Shown here piece after piece: positions 16,614-27,371 of a DNA stretch of 64,000 nucleotides. Numbering within the stretch: the first letter of the stretch is position 1; the number at the start of each line of letters is the position of its first letter. The DNA is from Cryobacterium shii (GTDB lineage: Bacteria > Actinomycetota > Actinomycetes > Actinomycetales > Microbacteriaceae), in the NCBI RefSeq assembly GCF_004402595.1, contig NZ_SOFY01000077.1:62001-126000 (forward strand). The letters are read 5' to 3'. Made by a program: the position numbers and the translations under genes. A model generated the notes under the pieces. That model was given only the letters and a program-made list of their open reading frames with translations. It ran no database searches and was not told the origin of the DNA.

Positions 16614-19172
16614 GTGACTGACGTCAACCTTCGTACCCTCGGTACGGATTCCTCGCGCCTCTCCACCCTTCGCGTTGCCGAGCTTCAGGCTCTGGCGCTC
16701 GAACTGGGCATCCCGGGCGCTTCCAAACTCCGTAAGGGAGAGCTCGTGGACGCTATCACTGCGGAACAGGCTCGGAACACCCCCGCGGCTGAGTTCGCCC
16801 CGGACGCCCCAGTGATCTCCGGTCCCCCGGTTTCCTCCGACTCCGCCGGTGCCGCGGGCGATTTCGCCGCGCCGGCCGCCGACGCTGCCGTTGCCACGGC
16901 ACCGCGCAAGCGGGTCTCCCGCCGCGCCACCACCGCGACCGCGGCACCAGCCGTGGCGCACGTCAACGCTGACGGTGACCTGGGCATCGGCATCATCGTC
17001 GCGGACTCCACCACCAAGCGCCGCACCACGGCCCCCACCACGTATGCCGGCCCCTCCGCCGACTCGGTGACGACCGAGCCGACCACCCCGGCCGCCGAAA
17101 AGCCCGTTCGCCAGGCCCGCAAGCGCGCCACCTCCGTCACGGTCAAGGCCGCCGCTGCCGCCGAGGCCGCCACGGAGACCGGCGCCGCCGAATCCGCCGC
17201 ACCTGAGACCGCAGCAGTGGCGACCGGCACGGTGGAGACCGCGGCCTTCCAGCCTGAGGCCGCCGTCGAGGCAGCCCCGGAGACTGCGGCTGAAGCACCC
17301 GCCGAAGCCGAAACGGCGACCGGCTCCGGCCGTTCGCGTCGCAGCAGCTCGCGCGGCGGAGCCCGTAACGGGACCGCCCGCAACGCCATCGACGCCCGCA
17401 GCAGCATCGACGCCCGCAACACCGCCGATGAGCTCGCCGCCGAGGCTCCGAACGTCATCGAGCAAACCACGCCTGCCGAGCCGGCCGAGGTCGAAAAGGC
17501 CGAGGCGACCGAGCAGGTCGAAGAGACCGAGCAGGCCGAACAGCCCCGTCAGGGACGCAACCGCAACCGCAGCCGCGGCGGCGACCGCAACCAGGGCGCC
17601 GACCGCAGCCAGGGTGGCGCCGAGCGCGGCGAGGACACCGGACGCCAGCAGAACCAGCGTCAGGCCGGCAACCGCCAGCAGAACCAGGACAATCAGGCCG
17701 ACCGCGGCCAGGAACGTCAGGCGCAGGGCCAGGACCGTCAGGGACAGGACCGTCAGGACCGACAGGGTCAGGGTCAGGGACAGGACCGTCAGGGTCAGGA
17801 CCGTCAGGACCGTCAGGGCCAGGACCGTCAGGGTCAGGACCGTCAGGGCCAGGACCGTCAGGGCCAGGACCGTCAGGGTCAGGACCGCAACGTCGGCCAG
17901 GACCGCAACGGCCCGGACGACGACCTGAACAGCCGCAGCAACCGCAACCGTTTCCGTGACCGCAAGCGTCGCGGCGTGACCACGGGCGACGACTTCGAGC
18001 CGGAGCTGAACGACGACGATGTGCTGATCCCGGTCGCGGGCATCCTCGACGTGCTCGATAACTACGCCTTCGTGCGCACCTCCGGCTACCTGCCGGGGGC
18101 CAGCGACGTCTACGTGTCGCTCGGCCAGGTCAAGAAGTACAACCTGCGCAAGGGTGACGCCGTTGTCGGTGCCATCCGCCAGCCGCACGAGGGTGACCAG
18201 AGCGGCCGCCAGAAGTACAACGCGATCGTCAAGGTCGACTCCATCAACGGCCTGACCGTCGAGGAAGCCGCCAACCGGGTTGAGTTCCAGAAGCTCACCC
18301 CGCTCTACCCGCAGGAGCGCCTGCGGCTCGAGACCGAGCCGGGGAAGCTCACGCAGCGCATCATCGATCTCGTCGCCCCGATCGGAAAGGGCCAGCGCGG
18401 CCTGATCGTCGCACCGCCCAAGGCCGGCAAGACCATCGTCATGCAGCAGATCGCCAACGCCATCGCCACGAACAACCCCGAGGTCCACCTCATGGTCGTT
18501 CTCGTCGACGAGCGTCCCGAAGAGGTCACCGACATGCAGCGCACGGTGAAGGGTGAGGTCATCGCCTCCACCTTCGACCGCCCCGCGGAGGACCACACCA
18601 CGGTCGCCGAGCTCGCCATCGAGCGCGCCAAGCGCCTGGTCGAACTGGGCCACGACGTCGTCGTGCTGCTCGACTCGATCACCCGCCTCGGCCGTGCGTA
18701 CAACCTCACCGCGCCGCCCTCGGGCCGCATCCTCTCCGGCGGTGTCGACGCCTCCGCGCTGTACCCGCCCAAGCGCTTCTTCGGCGCCGCGCGCAACATC
18801 GAGAACGGTGGCTCGCTCACCATCCTCGCCTCCGCTCTGGTCGAGACCGGGTCCAAGATGGACGAGGTCATCTTCGAGGAGTTCAAGGGCACCGGCAACA
18901 TGGAGCTCCGCCTGTCGCGCCAGCTGGCTGACAAGCGCATCTTCCCAGCGGTGGATGTCAACGCATCCGGCACCCGTCGTGAAGAAATGCTGATGAGCAC
19001 GGATGAAGTCAAGATCACCTGGAAGCTGCGCCGCGCCCTCGCCGGGCTCGAGCAGCAGCAGGCGCTCGAGGTCATCCTCGGTCGCCTCAAGGAGACCACG
19101 TCCAACGTCGAGTTCCTGATGCAGGTTCAGAAGTCGATGCCGACCCTCGGCGGGTCAGACAAGGATCACTGA
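16614..19172 (+). CDS. rho: transcription termination factor Rho with a large disordered insert
   Basis: An 852-residue hexameric RNA helicase/ATPase. After an N-terminal Rho helical domain ([17 protein letters not shown]), about 380 residues are low complexity: first Ala/Glu/Thr rich, then Arg/Asn/Gln/Asp rich, ending in many QDRQG units (about residues 373-424). The RNA-binding cold-shock domain, Walker A APPKAGKT (about 603-610), Walker [11 protein letters not shown] (about 681-690) and the Q/R loops follow intact. GTG 16614 is chosen from AGGGGAAAGGA upstream; the 37 codons before it are not protein-like. Such inserts are known in actinobacterial Rho and bind RNA. Its stop overlaps prfA by one base. 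Confidence 0.95.
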   Translation: MTDVNLRTLGTDSSRLSTLRVAELQALALELGIPGASKLRKGELVDAITAEQARNTPAAEFAPDAPVISGPPVSSDSAGAAGDFAAPAADAAVATAPRKRVSRRATTATAAPAVAHVNADGDLGIGIIVADSTTKRRTTAPTTYAGPSADSVTTEPTTPAAEKPVRQARKRATSVTVKAAAAAEAATETGAAESAAPETAAVATGTVETAAFQPEAAVEAAPETAAEAPAEAETATGSGRSRRSSSRGGARNGTARNAIDARSSIDARNTADELAAEAPNVIEQTTPAEPAEVEKAEATEQVEETEQAEQPRQGRNRNRSRGGDRNQGADRSQGGAERGEDTGRQQNQRQAGNRQQNQDNQADRGQERQAQGQDRQGQDRQDRQGQGQGQDRQGQDRQDRQGQDRQGQDRQGQDRQGQDRQGQDRNVGQDRNGPDDDLNSRSNRNRFRDRKRRGVTTGDDFEPELNDDDVLIPVAGILDVLDNYAFVRTSGYLPGASDVYVSLGQVKKYNLRKGDAVVGAIRQPHEGDQSGRQKYNAIVKVDSINGLTVEEAANRVEFQKLTPLYPQERLRLETEPGKLTQRIIDLVAPIGKGQRGLIVAPPKAGKTIVMQQIANAIATNNPEVHLMVVLVDERPEEVTDMQRTVKGEVIASTFDRPAEDHTTVAELAIERAKRLVELGHDVVVLLDSITRLGRAYNLTAPPSGRILSGGVDASALYPPKRFFGAARNIENGGSLTILASALVETGSKMDEVIFEEFKGTGNMELRLSRQLADKRIFPAVDVNASGTRREEMLMSTDEVKITWKLRRALAGLEQQQALEVILGRLKETTSNVEFLMQVQKSMPTLGGSDKDH
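17729..17887 (+). repeat. coding tandem repeats (15-base unit for QDRQG) inside rho
   Basis: The unit CAGGACCGTCAGGGC/T is repeated in tandem with occasional 6-12 base variants, giving runs of Gln-Asp-Arg-Gln-Gly. All variants keep the frame. Copy number is likely to vary between strains through slippage. Confidence 0.9.
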
Positions 19173-20251
19173 TGTTCGAGTCTGTTCTGACTCTGCTGGC
19201 TGAGCACGACGAGCTGCAGTCTCAGCTGGCCGATCCGGAGCTGCACGCGAACCCAGCCCGCTCGAAGAAGGTCAACCGCCGCTACGCCGAGCTCAGCCGC
19301 ATCATCGCGGCGTGGAACGAGTGGAAAGAGATCGGCGACAACCTCGAGGCAGCCCGCGAGCTCGCCGCCGAGGACGCCGACTTCGCCGCGGAGATCCCCG
19401 GGTTGACGGAACAGCTGGAAGCCGCAGCCGAAAAGCTGCGGCGTCTGCTGATCCCGCGCGACCCGCTCGATGCCCGTGACGTGATCATGGAGATCAAGAT
19501 GGGGGAGGGCGGCGCGGAATCCGCACTGTTCGCCGCCGACCTGCTCCGGATGTACCTGCACTATGCGGAATCGAAGCGCTGGAAAACCGAGATCATCGAG
19601 CAGACCACGAGCGATCTCGGCGGGATCAAGGACATCCAGCTCGCCATCAAGGGCAACTCGAGCGACCCCGCAGAGGGCGTCTGGGCGCACCTGAAGTACG
19701 AGGGCGGCGTGCACCGAGTTCAGCGGGTGCCCGCCACGGAGTCCCAGGGACGCATCCACACCTCCGCCGCCGGCGTGCTCGTCTTCCCCGAGGTCGACGA
19801 GCCCGAAGAGGTCGAGATCAACGCGAACGACCTCAAGATCGACGTGTACCGGTCGAGCGGCCCCGGCGGCCAGTCGGTCAACACGACCGACTCCGCCGTG
19901 CGCATCACGCACCTTCCGACCGGCATCGTCGTGGCCATGCAGAACGAGAAGAGCCAGCTGCAGAACAAGGAAGCCGGCATGCGCGTTCTGCGTGCCCGCG
20001 TTCTCGCCCGGCAGCAGGAAGAGATCGACGCGGCAGCCAGCCTCGTGCGCAAGGGGCAGATCCGCACCATGGACCGGTCCGAGCGCATCCGCACGTACAA
20101 CTTCCCCGAGAACCGCATCGCGGACCACCGCACGGGCTACAAGGCCTACAACCTGGACACCGTGATGAACGGCGCCCTGGAGGCCGTGATCGATTCCTGC
20201 ATCACCGCCGACGAGGCCACTCGCCTGGCCGAGATCGGCGACCACGACTAG
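19172..20251 (+). CDS. prfA: peptide chain release factor 1
   Basis: A 359-residue class I release factor recognising UAA/UAG. The catalytic GGQ is at about 229-232 in [15 protein letters not shown]. Its glutamine is the target of PrmC, encoded 2.4 kb downstream. The RF1 codon-recognition loop follows the usual order, and the length is standard. The ATG shares its A with the rho stop, so translation is probably coupled. Confidence 0.96.
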   Translation: MFESVLTLLAEHDELQSQLADPELHANPARSKKVNRRYAELSRIIAAWNEWKEIGDNLEAARELAAEDADFAAEIPGLTEQLEAAAEKLRRLLIPRDPLDARDVIMEIKMGEGGAESALFAADLLRMYLHYAESKRWKTEIIEQTTSDLGGIKDIQLAIKGNSSDPAEGVWAHLKYEGGVHRVQRVPATESQGRIHTSAAGVLVFPEVDEPEEVEINANDLKIDVYRSSGPGGQSVNTTDSAVRITHLPTGIVVAMQNEKSQLQNKEAGMRVLRARVLARQQEEIDAAASLVRKGQIRTMDRSERIRTYNFPENRIADHRTGYKAYNLDTVMNGALEAVIDSCITADEATRLAEIGDHD

Positions 20252-20363
20252 ATCTCAGAATGATTCGCACGAGATCAGAGGCTTTCTGTGGCCCCGTCCC
20301 TCCTAGGCTGGAGGGGCAGGCCGGGGAGCTTTCGCATTCTGCCGGCCCAAACCGAGGGCGAGG

Positions 20364-21011
20364 ATGCCGATGGAATCCCTGACGAGTCACACCGACTACG
20401 GCGCGGTGGGCCTGAACAAGTCCGGGGTCGACCCCGACCCGATGATCGAGTTCGCCGCGTGGCTGGCGGCCGCCGAGCAGGCGGGGCTCTACGAGCCGAA
20501 CGCCATGGTGGTCGGCACCGTCGACCCGGACGGCCGGCCGAGCAGTCGCACGGTGCTGCTCAAGGGCCTCGACGGGAGCGGATTCGAATTCGTCAGCAAC
20601 TACGGTTCCCACAAGGGCCGGGCGCTGGCCGCCAATCCGGGCGTCTCGCTGTTGTTCCCCTGGTTCGCGATGCAGCGCCAGGTGATCGTCTACGGCACGG
20701 CCCACCCCACGGATGCCGCCACTAGCGACGCCTACTTCGCGCGCCGACCGCGGGCCGCCCGCATTGCCGCTGTGGCCAGCGACCAGTCGCAGCCGATCGC
20801 GAGCCGTGCCCTGCTCGAGGAACAGGTGCGCCGGGTGGAAGCGCGCTACCCGGGCGACACGGACATTCCCCGGCCGGACGACTGGGGCGGCTACCGGGTG
20901 ACGCCGCACGCGATCGAGTTCTGGCAGGGGCGAACGTCGCGGCTGCACGACCGCCTGCGCTTCACGGCCGCCGCCGCGGGCGGCTGGACCCTGGAGCGGC
21001 TGCAGCCCTAG
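20364..21011 (+). CDS. pdxH: pyridoxamine 5'-phosphate oxidase
   Basis: A 215-residue FMN enzyme that oxidises pyridoxamine/pyridoxine phosphate to PLP. Motifs are SSRTVLLKGLDGSGFEF (FMN phosphate contact), SNYGSHKGRALAANP, the WFAMQRQVIVYG strand and the C-terminal IEFWQGRTSRLHDRLRF with the final RLQP, all diagnostic for PdxH. Met3 is an equally good start. It lies 112 bases after prfA and is convergent with cysE, 8 bases apart. PLP made here is the cofactor of the neighbouring CysK and of LysA and ThrC. Confidence 0.93.
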   Translation: MPMESLTSHTDYGAVGLNKSGVDPDPMIEFAAWLAAAEQAGLYEPNAMVVGTVDPDGRPSSRTVLLKGLDGSGFEFVSNYGSHKGRALAANPGVSLLFPWFAMQRQVIVYGTAHPTDAATSDAYFARRPRAARIAAVASDQSQPIASRALLEEQVRRVEARYPGDTDIPRPDDWGGYRVTPHAIEFWQGRTSRLHDRLRFTAAAAGGWTLERLQP

Positions 21012-21019
21012 CGGCAGCG

Positions 21020-21598
21020 TCAGTCGTCGGTGAGCGGCAGTCCCCTCGCGCTCTCGATCGTGTCGGGCCTGGCCGGCTGCACGGTCGCCGGAATTCCGAG
21101 GAGCACGGACTTCGCCGGGGCATCCCGCGTCACCACAGCGTTGGCGCCGACGGTGCTCCAGGCGCCGAGCGTGATCGGGCCGAGGATCTTGGCCCCGGCG
21201 CCGACCGTCACGCCGTCGTGCAGGGTCGGATGCCGCTTCTCGCCACGGGCCACCCCGTGACGGGATTTTCCACCGAGCGTGACGCCGTGGTAAAGCATGA
21301 CGTCGTCGCCGATCTCCGACGTTTCACCGATCACCACTCCCATGCCGTGGTCGATGAACAGCCGTCGCCCGATCCGGGCGCCCGGGTGGATTTCGATCCC
21401 GGTCAGGAACCGGGTGAACTGGGACAGCAGCCGGGCCGGCAGCCACAGCCCGGCCGTCCAGAGCCGGTGCGCGACCCGATAGGACCAGACCGCGTGCAGG
21501 CCGCTGTACGCGAGGAACACCTCGATGTTGCTGCGGGCCGCGGGGTCGTGGGCGCGCGCCATCAGCACGTCTTCCCGGATGCTCGACAAGACTCCCAT
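21020..21598 (-). CDS. cysE: serine O-acetyltransferase
   Basis: A 192-residue short-type (EpsC-like) enzyme that makes O-acetylserine from serine and acetyl-CoA. An N-terminal helical part is followed by hexapeptide repeats forming a left-handed beta helix ([20 protein letters not shown], then [14 protein letters not shown]), with the conserved His residues in FIDHGMG and LYHGVTLGG. It lies 27 bases downstream of cysK in the same orientation, so the two form a cysteine synthesis operon. Confidence 0.94.
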   Translation of the reverse strand: MGVLSSIREDVLMARAHDPAARSNIEVFLAYSGLHAVWSYRVAHRLWTAGLWLPARLLSQFTRFLTGIEIHPGARIGRRLFIDHGMGVVIGETSEIGDDVMLYHGVTLGGKSRHGVARGEKRHPTLHDGVTVGAGAKILGPITLGAWSTVGANAVVTRDAPAKSVLLGIPATVQPARPDTIESARGLPLTDD

Positions 21599-21625
21599 CG
21601 GCTGCTTCCGCCGCCCTCTTCTCGC

Positions 21626-22564
21626 CTAGTCCAGCAGGTCTTCGTAGAGAACGGTCGAGATATACCGCTCGCCGAAGCTCGGCAGGATTGCCACGATGGT
21701 CTTGCCAGAGTTCTCGGGCCGCTTGGCCTGCTCGAGGGCCGCCCAGACCGCGGACCCGCCGGAGATGCCGGAGAGGATGCCTTCGTCGGTCGCGAGGGCA
21801 CGCGCCGTGGCCAGCGAGTCGGCCAGGGTGACGTCGGTCACCTCGTCGTACACGGTGGTGTCGAGGACCTTCGGCACGAAGTTGGCACCGATGCCCTGGA
21901 TCTTGTGCGGCCCCGGCTTGCCGCCGGTGAGGATGGGGGAGTCGATCGGTTCGACCCCGACGACCCGAACGGAGGGTTTGCGCTCCTTGAGCAGCTGACC
22001 GGTGCCCGTGATGGTGCCGCCGGTGCCGATGCCCGCCACCAGGATGTCCACGGCGCCTTCGGTGTCGTCCCAAATCTCCACGCCCGTGGTCGCGCGGTGG
22101 ATGGCCGGGTTGGCGGGGTTGTCGAACTGACGGGCGAGGATCGCCCCCGGCGTGCCGGCGGCGATCTCTTCCGCCTTCGTGACGGCGCCGCGCATGCCTT
22201 CTCCACCGGGCGTGAGCACGATTTCCGCGCCGTAGGCACGAAGCAGCACGCGGCGCTCCTTGCTCATGGTCTCCGGCATCGCCAGGATCACCCGGTAACC
22301 GCGGGCCGCCCCCACCATGGCCAGGGCGATGCCGGTGTTGCCGCTGGTACCCTCGACGATGGTGCCGCCCGGGGCCAGTTCGCCCGACGCCTCGGCGGCG
22401 TCGACGATCGCGATGCCGATCCGGTCCTTCACACTGCCCGAGGGGTTGTAGAACTCCAGCTTCACCAGCACGGTCGCGTCCAGGCCGGCGGTGAGCCGGT
22501 TCAGTCTGACCAGAGGGGTCCCGCCGACGGCAGCGGTGATATCGGAGTGAATCTTTGCGGGCAT
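21626..22564 (-). CDS. cysK: cysteine synthase (O-acetylserine sulfhydrylase)
   Basis: A 312-residue PLP enzyme that joins sulfide to O-acetylserine. The PLP lysine is K46 in [11 protein letters not shown], the substrate loop is [13 protein letters not shown], the phosphate loop is [12 protein letters not shown], and the C-terminal [12 protein letters not shown] is present. The start codon is preceded by GAAAGG. It heads the cysK-cysE operon and is divergent from prmC. Confidence 0.95.
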   Translation of the reverse strand: MPAKIHSDITAAVGGTPLVRLNRLTAGLDATVLVKLEFYNPSGSVKDRIGIAIVDAAEASGELAPGGTIVEGTSGNTGIALAMVGAARGYRVILAMPETMSKERRVLLRAYGAEIVLTPGGEGMRGAVTKAEEIAAGTPGAILARQFDNPANPAIHRATTGVEIWDDTEGAVDILVAGIGTGGTITGTGQLLKERKPSVRVVGVEPIDSPILTGGKPGPHKIQGIGANFVPKVLDTTVYDEVTDVTLADSLATARALATDEGILSGISGGSAVWAALEQAKRPENSGKTIVAILPSFGERYISTVLYEDLLD

Positions 22565-22602
22565 CGGTGAGCGCCTTTCGATCGGTTTTCAGGACCTCGC
22601 CC

Positions 22603-22608
22603 AGCCTA
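22603..22608 (-). promoter_or_regulatory. candidate -10 box of cysK-cysE
   Basis: On the minus strand TAGGCT lies 38 bases before the cysK ATG, leaving a leader of about 30 bases that contains the Shine-Dalgarno sequence. No riboswitch fits in this short space. Confidence 0.4.
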
Positions 22609-22637
22609 GGGCCACGGCATTGGGCGAGCGAGTGCAT

Positions 22638-22643
22638 TACATT
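22638..22643 (+). promoter_or_regulatory. -10 box for a leaderless prmC mRNA
   Basis: TACATT ends 7 bases before GTG 22651. This supports that GTG over the upstream ATG of the same frame. Confidence 0.5.
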
Positions 22644-22650
22644 CCAAAGA

Positions 22651-23541
22651 GTGACAACTCCGCCAAGCGACCATTCCATTCCCGCCGCCGTCGACGAAAT
22701 GCGCGACCTGGCCATCCGTTCACTCTCCGCGGCCGGGATTTCCGACGCCGAGGTGGACGCCGATCTACTGATCGGCCACGTCCTCTCCCAGAGCCGGGGG
22801 CAGGTGCAGGCCGCCGGCATCCTGCGCACCAGCCTCAGCGAGACGGATGCCGCGGCCATCCTGGAACTCGTTCACCGCCGCTCTCTGCGCGAGCCGTTGC
22901 AGCACATCACCGGCCGTGCCCCGTTCCGCTCCCTCGAACTGAACGTGGGACCCGGAGTGTTCGTGCCTCGGCCCGAGACCGAACAGGTGGCGCAATTCGC
23001 CATCGACGCCCTCCGTTCCCTGCCCGACCCGGAACCGATCGGCGTGGACCTGGGCACCGGCAGCGGCGCGATCGCGCTGGCCATGGCGGTCGAGGTGCCC
23101 CACGCCCGCGTCTGGGCGGTGGAGAACTCTCCGGATGCGTTCCCGTGGACCACCCGCAACTTCACCGAGGTCGGTGCCGACAACGCCACCCTCGTGTTCG
23201 GCGACCTGACCGACGCGCTGGCCGAACTCGACGGAACCGTCGCCGTGGTCATCTCGAACCCGCCGTACATCCCCGCGGACGCCATCCCGCGCGACCCGGA
23301 GGTGCGCCTCTTCGACCCGGCCCGCGCGCTGTTCGGCGGCCGGGACGGCCTCGACGTCGTGCGACACGTGTCCCGCACGGCCCTGCGCCTGCTGCGCCCG
23401 GGCGGGGTGCTGGTGATCGAGCACGGCGAGTTGCAGGGCGCCGAAATCCGGGCCCTCCTGGCCGCCGACGGCTGGCGTGCCCCCGCCACCCACCGCGACT
23501 ACACCACCCGCGACCGCGCGACCACCGCCCTGCGACCCTGA
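22651..23541 (+). CDS. prmC: peptide chain release factor N5-glutamine methyltransferase
   Basis: A 296-residue SAM-dependent enzyme that methylates the GGQ glutamine of release factors. An N-terminal helical domain recognises the factor. The Rossmann domain has VDLGTGSGAIALAM (SAM loop) and the catalytic NPPYIP at about 202-207, and RPETEQ and GRDGLDV are typical. The frame is open back to 22555, but that part overlaps the cysK promoter, and the -10 box fits GTG 22651. In related genomes prmC usually follows prfA directly. Confidence 0.94.
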   Translation: MTTPPSDHSIPAAVDEMRDLAIRSLSAAGISDAEVDADLLIGHVLSQSRGQVQAAGILRTSLSETDAAAILELVHRRSLREPLQHITGRAPFRSLELNVGPGVFVPRPETEQVAQFAIDALRSLPDPEPIGVDLGTGSGAIALAMAVEVPHARVWAVENSPDAFPWTTRNFTEVGADNATLVFGDLTDALAELDGTVAVVISNPPYIPADAIPRDPEVRLFDPARALFGGRDGLDVVRHVSRTALRLLRPGGVLVIEHGELQGAEIRALLAADGWRAPATHRDYTTRDRATTALRP

Positions 23542-23584
23542 GGTCGACGAGGCGGGCTGCCAGCCTCCCGGGAGGTGGCTGCAC

Positions 23585-23590
23585 TAGAAT
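23585..23590 (+). promoter_or_regulatory. -10 box for a leaderless sua5 mRNA
   Basis: TAGAAT ends 8 bases before ATG 23599. It also argues against the upstream in-frame GTG at 23575, which would lie before the transcription start. Confidence 0.45.
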
Positions 23591-23598
23591 CGGTCGAA

Positions 23599-24399
23599 AT
23601 GACACGCATCTATGACTGCTCGGTTGACTCGGAATACGCAGCCGGCATGAGACTCGCACGATCGGCCATCGGCCGTGGTGCGCTCGTCGTCATCCCCACC
23701 GACACCGTCTACGGGCTCGCCGCCGACGCCTTCAGCCCGGAGGCCGTGCAACGGCTCCTCGACGCCAAAGGGCGGGACCGCACCTCGCCGCCGCCCGTGC
23801 TCATCCCCGGCATCCCCACCCTCGACGCCCTCGCGCAGGACGTCCCTCCGCCCGTACGTGAGCTCGTCGCCGCGTTCTGGCCCGGCGGCCTGACCGTCGT
23901 GCTCACCGCCCAGCCGTCTCTGGTCTGGGACCTGGGCGAGACTCGCGGCACGGTTGCACTGCGGATGCCGAGCAACCGGGTCGCCCTCGACCTCCTGGCC
24001 GAGACGGGACCCCTGGCCGTGTCATCCGCCAACATGAGCGGCCTTCCCGCCGCCATCGACGCGATCGGCGCCGAAGACATGCTCGGCATCAATGTCGCCG
24101 TCTATCTTGACGGGGGAGTCGCGGGCCTCGACTACGAGCCGATCGGCGACCGCGCCGGAGACACCTCGTCGACAATCGTGGATGCCACCGGCTACGGCTC
24201 CAACGGAGGCAAGGTGGTCATCGTGCGCAACGGCGTGATCTCGCGGGCGGCGATCGAAGCCGTGATCGGGGACGCCCTTGCCCCGGTCGGGTTCGCGCCC
24301 CCCGCCGCTGCTTCGGAGCCCGCCGCCGAGCCCGCCGCCGAAGCGTCCACGGCGCCCGCCGGCGACACCGCACCCGACCCGGCCGCAGACGCGGGCTAA
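23599..24399 (+). CDS. L-threonylcarbamoyladenylate synthase (Sua5/YwlC/YrdC)
   Basis: A 266-residue protein making the activated intermediate for the t6A modification of ANN-reading tRNAs, from threonine, bicarbonate and ATP. YrdC motifs are present: GALVVIPTDTVYGLAADAF, KGRDRTSPPPVLI, FWPGGLTVVL, RMPSNRVALDLL and the SSANMSG loop. The last 35 residues are an Ala/Pro/Glu-rich tail without fold. Behind it, 3 bases separate it from the membrane transferase at 24403, so they are probably cotranscribed. Confidence 0.93.
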   Translation: MTRIYDCSVDSEYAAGMRLARSAIGRGALVVIPTDTVYGLAADAFSPEAVQRLLDAKGRDRTSPPPVLIPGIPTLDALAQDVPPPVRELVAAFWPGGLTVVLTAQPSLVWDLGETRGTVALRMPSNRVALDLLAETGPLAVSSANMSGLPAAIDAIGAEDMLGINVAVYLDGGVAGLDYEPIGDRAGDTSSTIVDATGYGSNGGKVVIVRNGVISRAAIEAVIGDALAPVGFAPPAAASEPAAEPAAEASTAPAGDTAPDPAADAG

Positions 24400-24402
24400 T
24401 CG

Positions 24403-25626
24403 ATGACCGTCTTCGTTCTGCTGGCCCTCGTCTCGGCCTTGATCACCTTCGGGTTCTCGATCCTCGTGCTCAAACTGAGCCACCGCTACAAGCTGTACCC
24501 GAAGATCCGCGAACGCGATGTGCACACCCGGCCCACGCCCCGCCTCGGCGGCATCGCCATCTTCCTCGGCATCGTCGGCGCCTTCGGGGTGTCCTACCTG
24601 ATCGCCGCCGCATTCGCCCCGCTCCGGCTCATTTTCAGCGACCCGCAGCAGATCCTCGCCATCCTCGGAGCCGCCCTGCTGATCGTCCTGCTCGGCGTGG
24701 CCGATGACCTCTGGGACCTCGACTGGATGACCAAGCTGGCCGGCCAGTTCATCGCGGCCGGGCTCGTCGCCTGGCAGGGCGTGCAGGTCCTGTCGCTGCC
24801 GATCGGCGGGCTGACCGTCGGGTCGTCCTGGATGTCCATCCTGATCACCGTGATCGTGATTGTGATCGTGATGAACATGATCAACTTCATCGACGGGCTC
24901 GACGGCCTGGTCGCGGGGGTCGCCCTGATCGCGAACGGCGTGTTCTTCGTCTACAGCTACCTGCTCGTGCGGGACACGTCTCCGAGCAACTACTTCAACC
25001 TGGCCTCCCTGATCGCCGCTATCCTGGTGGGGGCCTGCGTCGGGTTCCTGCCGCTCAACTGGCGTCCGGCGAAACTATTCATGGGCGACGCCGGCGCGCT
25101 GCTGGTGGGCCTGCTGATGGCCACCTCCGCGATCGCGATCACCGGTCAGGTCGACCCCACCGCAGTCAACCGGTCCCAGCTGTTCCCCGCCTTCATCCCG
25201 ATCATCCTGCCGGTCGCGATCCTGATCATCCCGCTGCTCGACTTCGGCCTGGCCGTGTTCCGGCGGGTTCGGGCCGGGAAATCGCCCTTCAGTGCCGACC
25301 GCAAACACCTCCACCACCGGCTCCTCGACATGGGGCATTCCCACCTGCATGCCGTGCTCATCTTCTACGGCTGGACGGCGGCCGCATCCGTCGGCTGCCT
25401 GCTCTACTTCGTACTGCCCGTGTACTTCGGCCTGCCCACCTGGTACGCCACGATCTTCCTGATCTTCGCACTGCTGGTCTGCACCCTTGTCACGCTGGCT
25501 CCGCTCAGCCGGCGCAAGGCCGTGGAGGCCGCCAGTCAGCTTGCGAGCCCGGCCACCCAACCAGTCGAGACCGCCCGATTCGACCCTCTCGATGAGGCGG
25601 CGACGACGGCCGAGGAGAACGTATGA
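24403..25626 (+). CDS. undecaprenyl-phosphate N-acetylhexosamine-1-phosphate transferase (WecA/TagO family)
   Basis: A 407-residue integral membrane enzyme with about eleven helices, loading a sugar phosphate onto undecaprenyl phosphate to start an envelope polymer such as a teichoic acid or rhamnan. Motifs are DVHTRPTPRLGG, the Asp-rich LLGVADDLWDLDW, NMINFIDGLDGLVAG, FMGDAGALLVG and the His motif HLHHRLLDMGHSH, all diagnostic for the MraY/WecA superfamily and the GlcNAc-specific branch. The cytoplasmic C-terminal tail is acidic. It overlaps the next gene by 4 bases. Confidence 0.93.
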   Translation: MTVFVLLALVSALITFGFSILVLKLSHRYKLYPKIRERDVHTRPTPRLGGIAIFLGIVGAFGVSYLIAAAFAPLRLIFSDPQQILAILGAALLIVLLGVADDLWDLDWMTKLAGQFIAAGLVAWQGVQVLSLPIGGLTVGSSWMSILITVIVIVIVMNMINFIDGLDGLVAGVALIANGVFFVYSYLLVRDTSPSNYFNLASLIAAILVGACVGFLPLNWRPAKLFMGDAGALLVGLLMATSAIAITGQVDPTAVNRSQLFPAFIPIILPVAILIIPLLDFGLAVFRRVRAGKSPFSADRKHLHHRLLDMGHSHLHAVLIFYGWTAAASVGCLLYFVLPVYFGLPTWYATIFLIFALLVCTLVTLAPLSRRKAVEAASQLASPATQPVETARFDPLDEAATTAEENV

Positions 25627-26096
25627 GCACCATGGCACCCCGTCCGGCCCAGCCCACTTCGATTCCAGTGTTCCGCCGCATCCTCGTCTACGGCAGCGTC
25701 CTCGCCGCCGGCATCGCCGTCGTCGGGGCCGTGGTCGGCGGTCTGGCCGCGGGGGCCGAGGGCGTCGTGAGCGCCCTGATCGGAACCCTGCTGTCGGTGG
25801 TCTTCATGGGGATCACGGCCGGCAGCATCCTGGTCGCCAATCGTTTCGCCGGCACCGCCGCGGCCATCGGCGCGTTCTTCGGAATCGTGATGGGAGGCTG
25901 GCTGGTCAAGTTCGTCGTCTTCCTGGTGCTGATGGTGCTGCTCAAAGACCAGCCCTGGATCCAGCCGGTCGTGCTGTTCCTCAGCATCATCGCCGGAGTC
26001 GTCGGTTCGCTCCTGGTCGATGTTTTCGTGCTGATGAAGAGCCGAATGACGTACGCCAGCGACATCACCCTGCCGACGGCGGCACACGACGACTGA
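25623..26096 (+). CDS. AtpI-like four-helix membrane protein ahead of the ATP synthase operon
   Basis: A 157-residue protein with four membrane helices (about residues 20-44, 50-74, 82-106 and 115-138), filling the place where atpI lies in ATP synthase operons. Family members help c-ring assembly or ion supply. Sequence is poorly conserved and no catalytic motif is expected. It starts within the stop region of the WecA/TagO gene (ATGA) and is 173 bases before atpB. Confidence 0.75.
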   Translation: MSTMAPRPAQPTSIPVFRRILVYGSVLAAGIAVVGAVVGGLAAGAEGVVSALIGTLLSVVFMGITAGSILVANRFAGTAAAIGAFFGIVMGGWLVKFVVFLVLMVLLKDQPWIQPVVLFLSIIAGVVGSLLVDVFVLMKSRMTYASDITLPTAAHDD

Positions 26097-26134
26097 GCGC
26101 GGGCTCTCGATTCGGTCTCCCGGCCTTTTCTTGC

Positions 26135-26140
26135 TAGGGT
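26135..26140 (+). promoter_or_regulatory. candidate -10 box of the atp operon
   Basis: TAGGGT lies about 105-130 bases before atpB in the only sizeable gap between the AtpI-like gene and the operon. There is no convincing -35, so confidence is low. Confidence 0.3.
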
Positions 26141-26269
26141 AATGACCGATTCGTCCCGTGTTGTTTCTGCCTTCTTGCAGAACAATCCGGCCACACATTC
26201 GTCATCGCGAGAGCAGAGCTTCTTGCCCCGAAACAGGAGAAAGCGCTGCTAGAAACCGCCGTAAACCTG

Positions 26270-27342
<1,073 letters not shown>

Positions 27343-27371
27343 TCCTCTTTTCTCTCTAGTCAGGAGGCACG

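Noticed and set aside
17729-17887. CRISPR-like array
   Set aside because: The repeats are contiguous 15-base coding units inside rho, with no unique spacers and no cas genes nearby.
16512-18653. 713-codon open frame on the minus strand
   Set aside because: Antisense to rho; the Leu/Thr/Val runs simply mirror the rho repeats.
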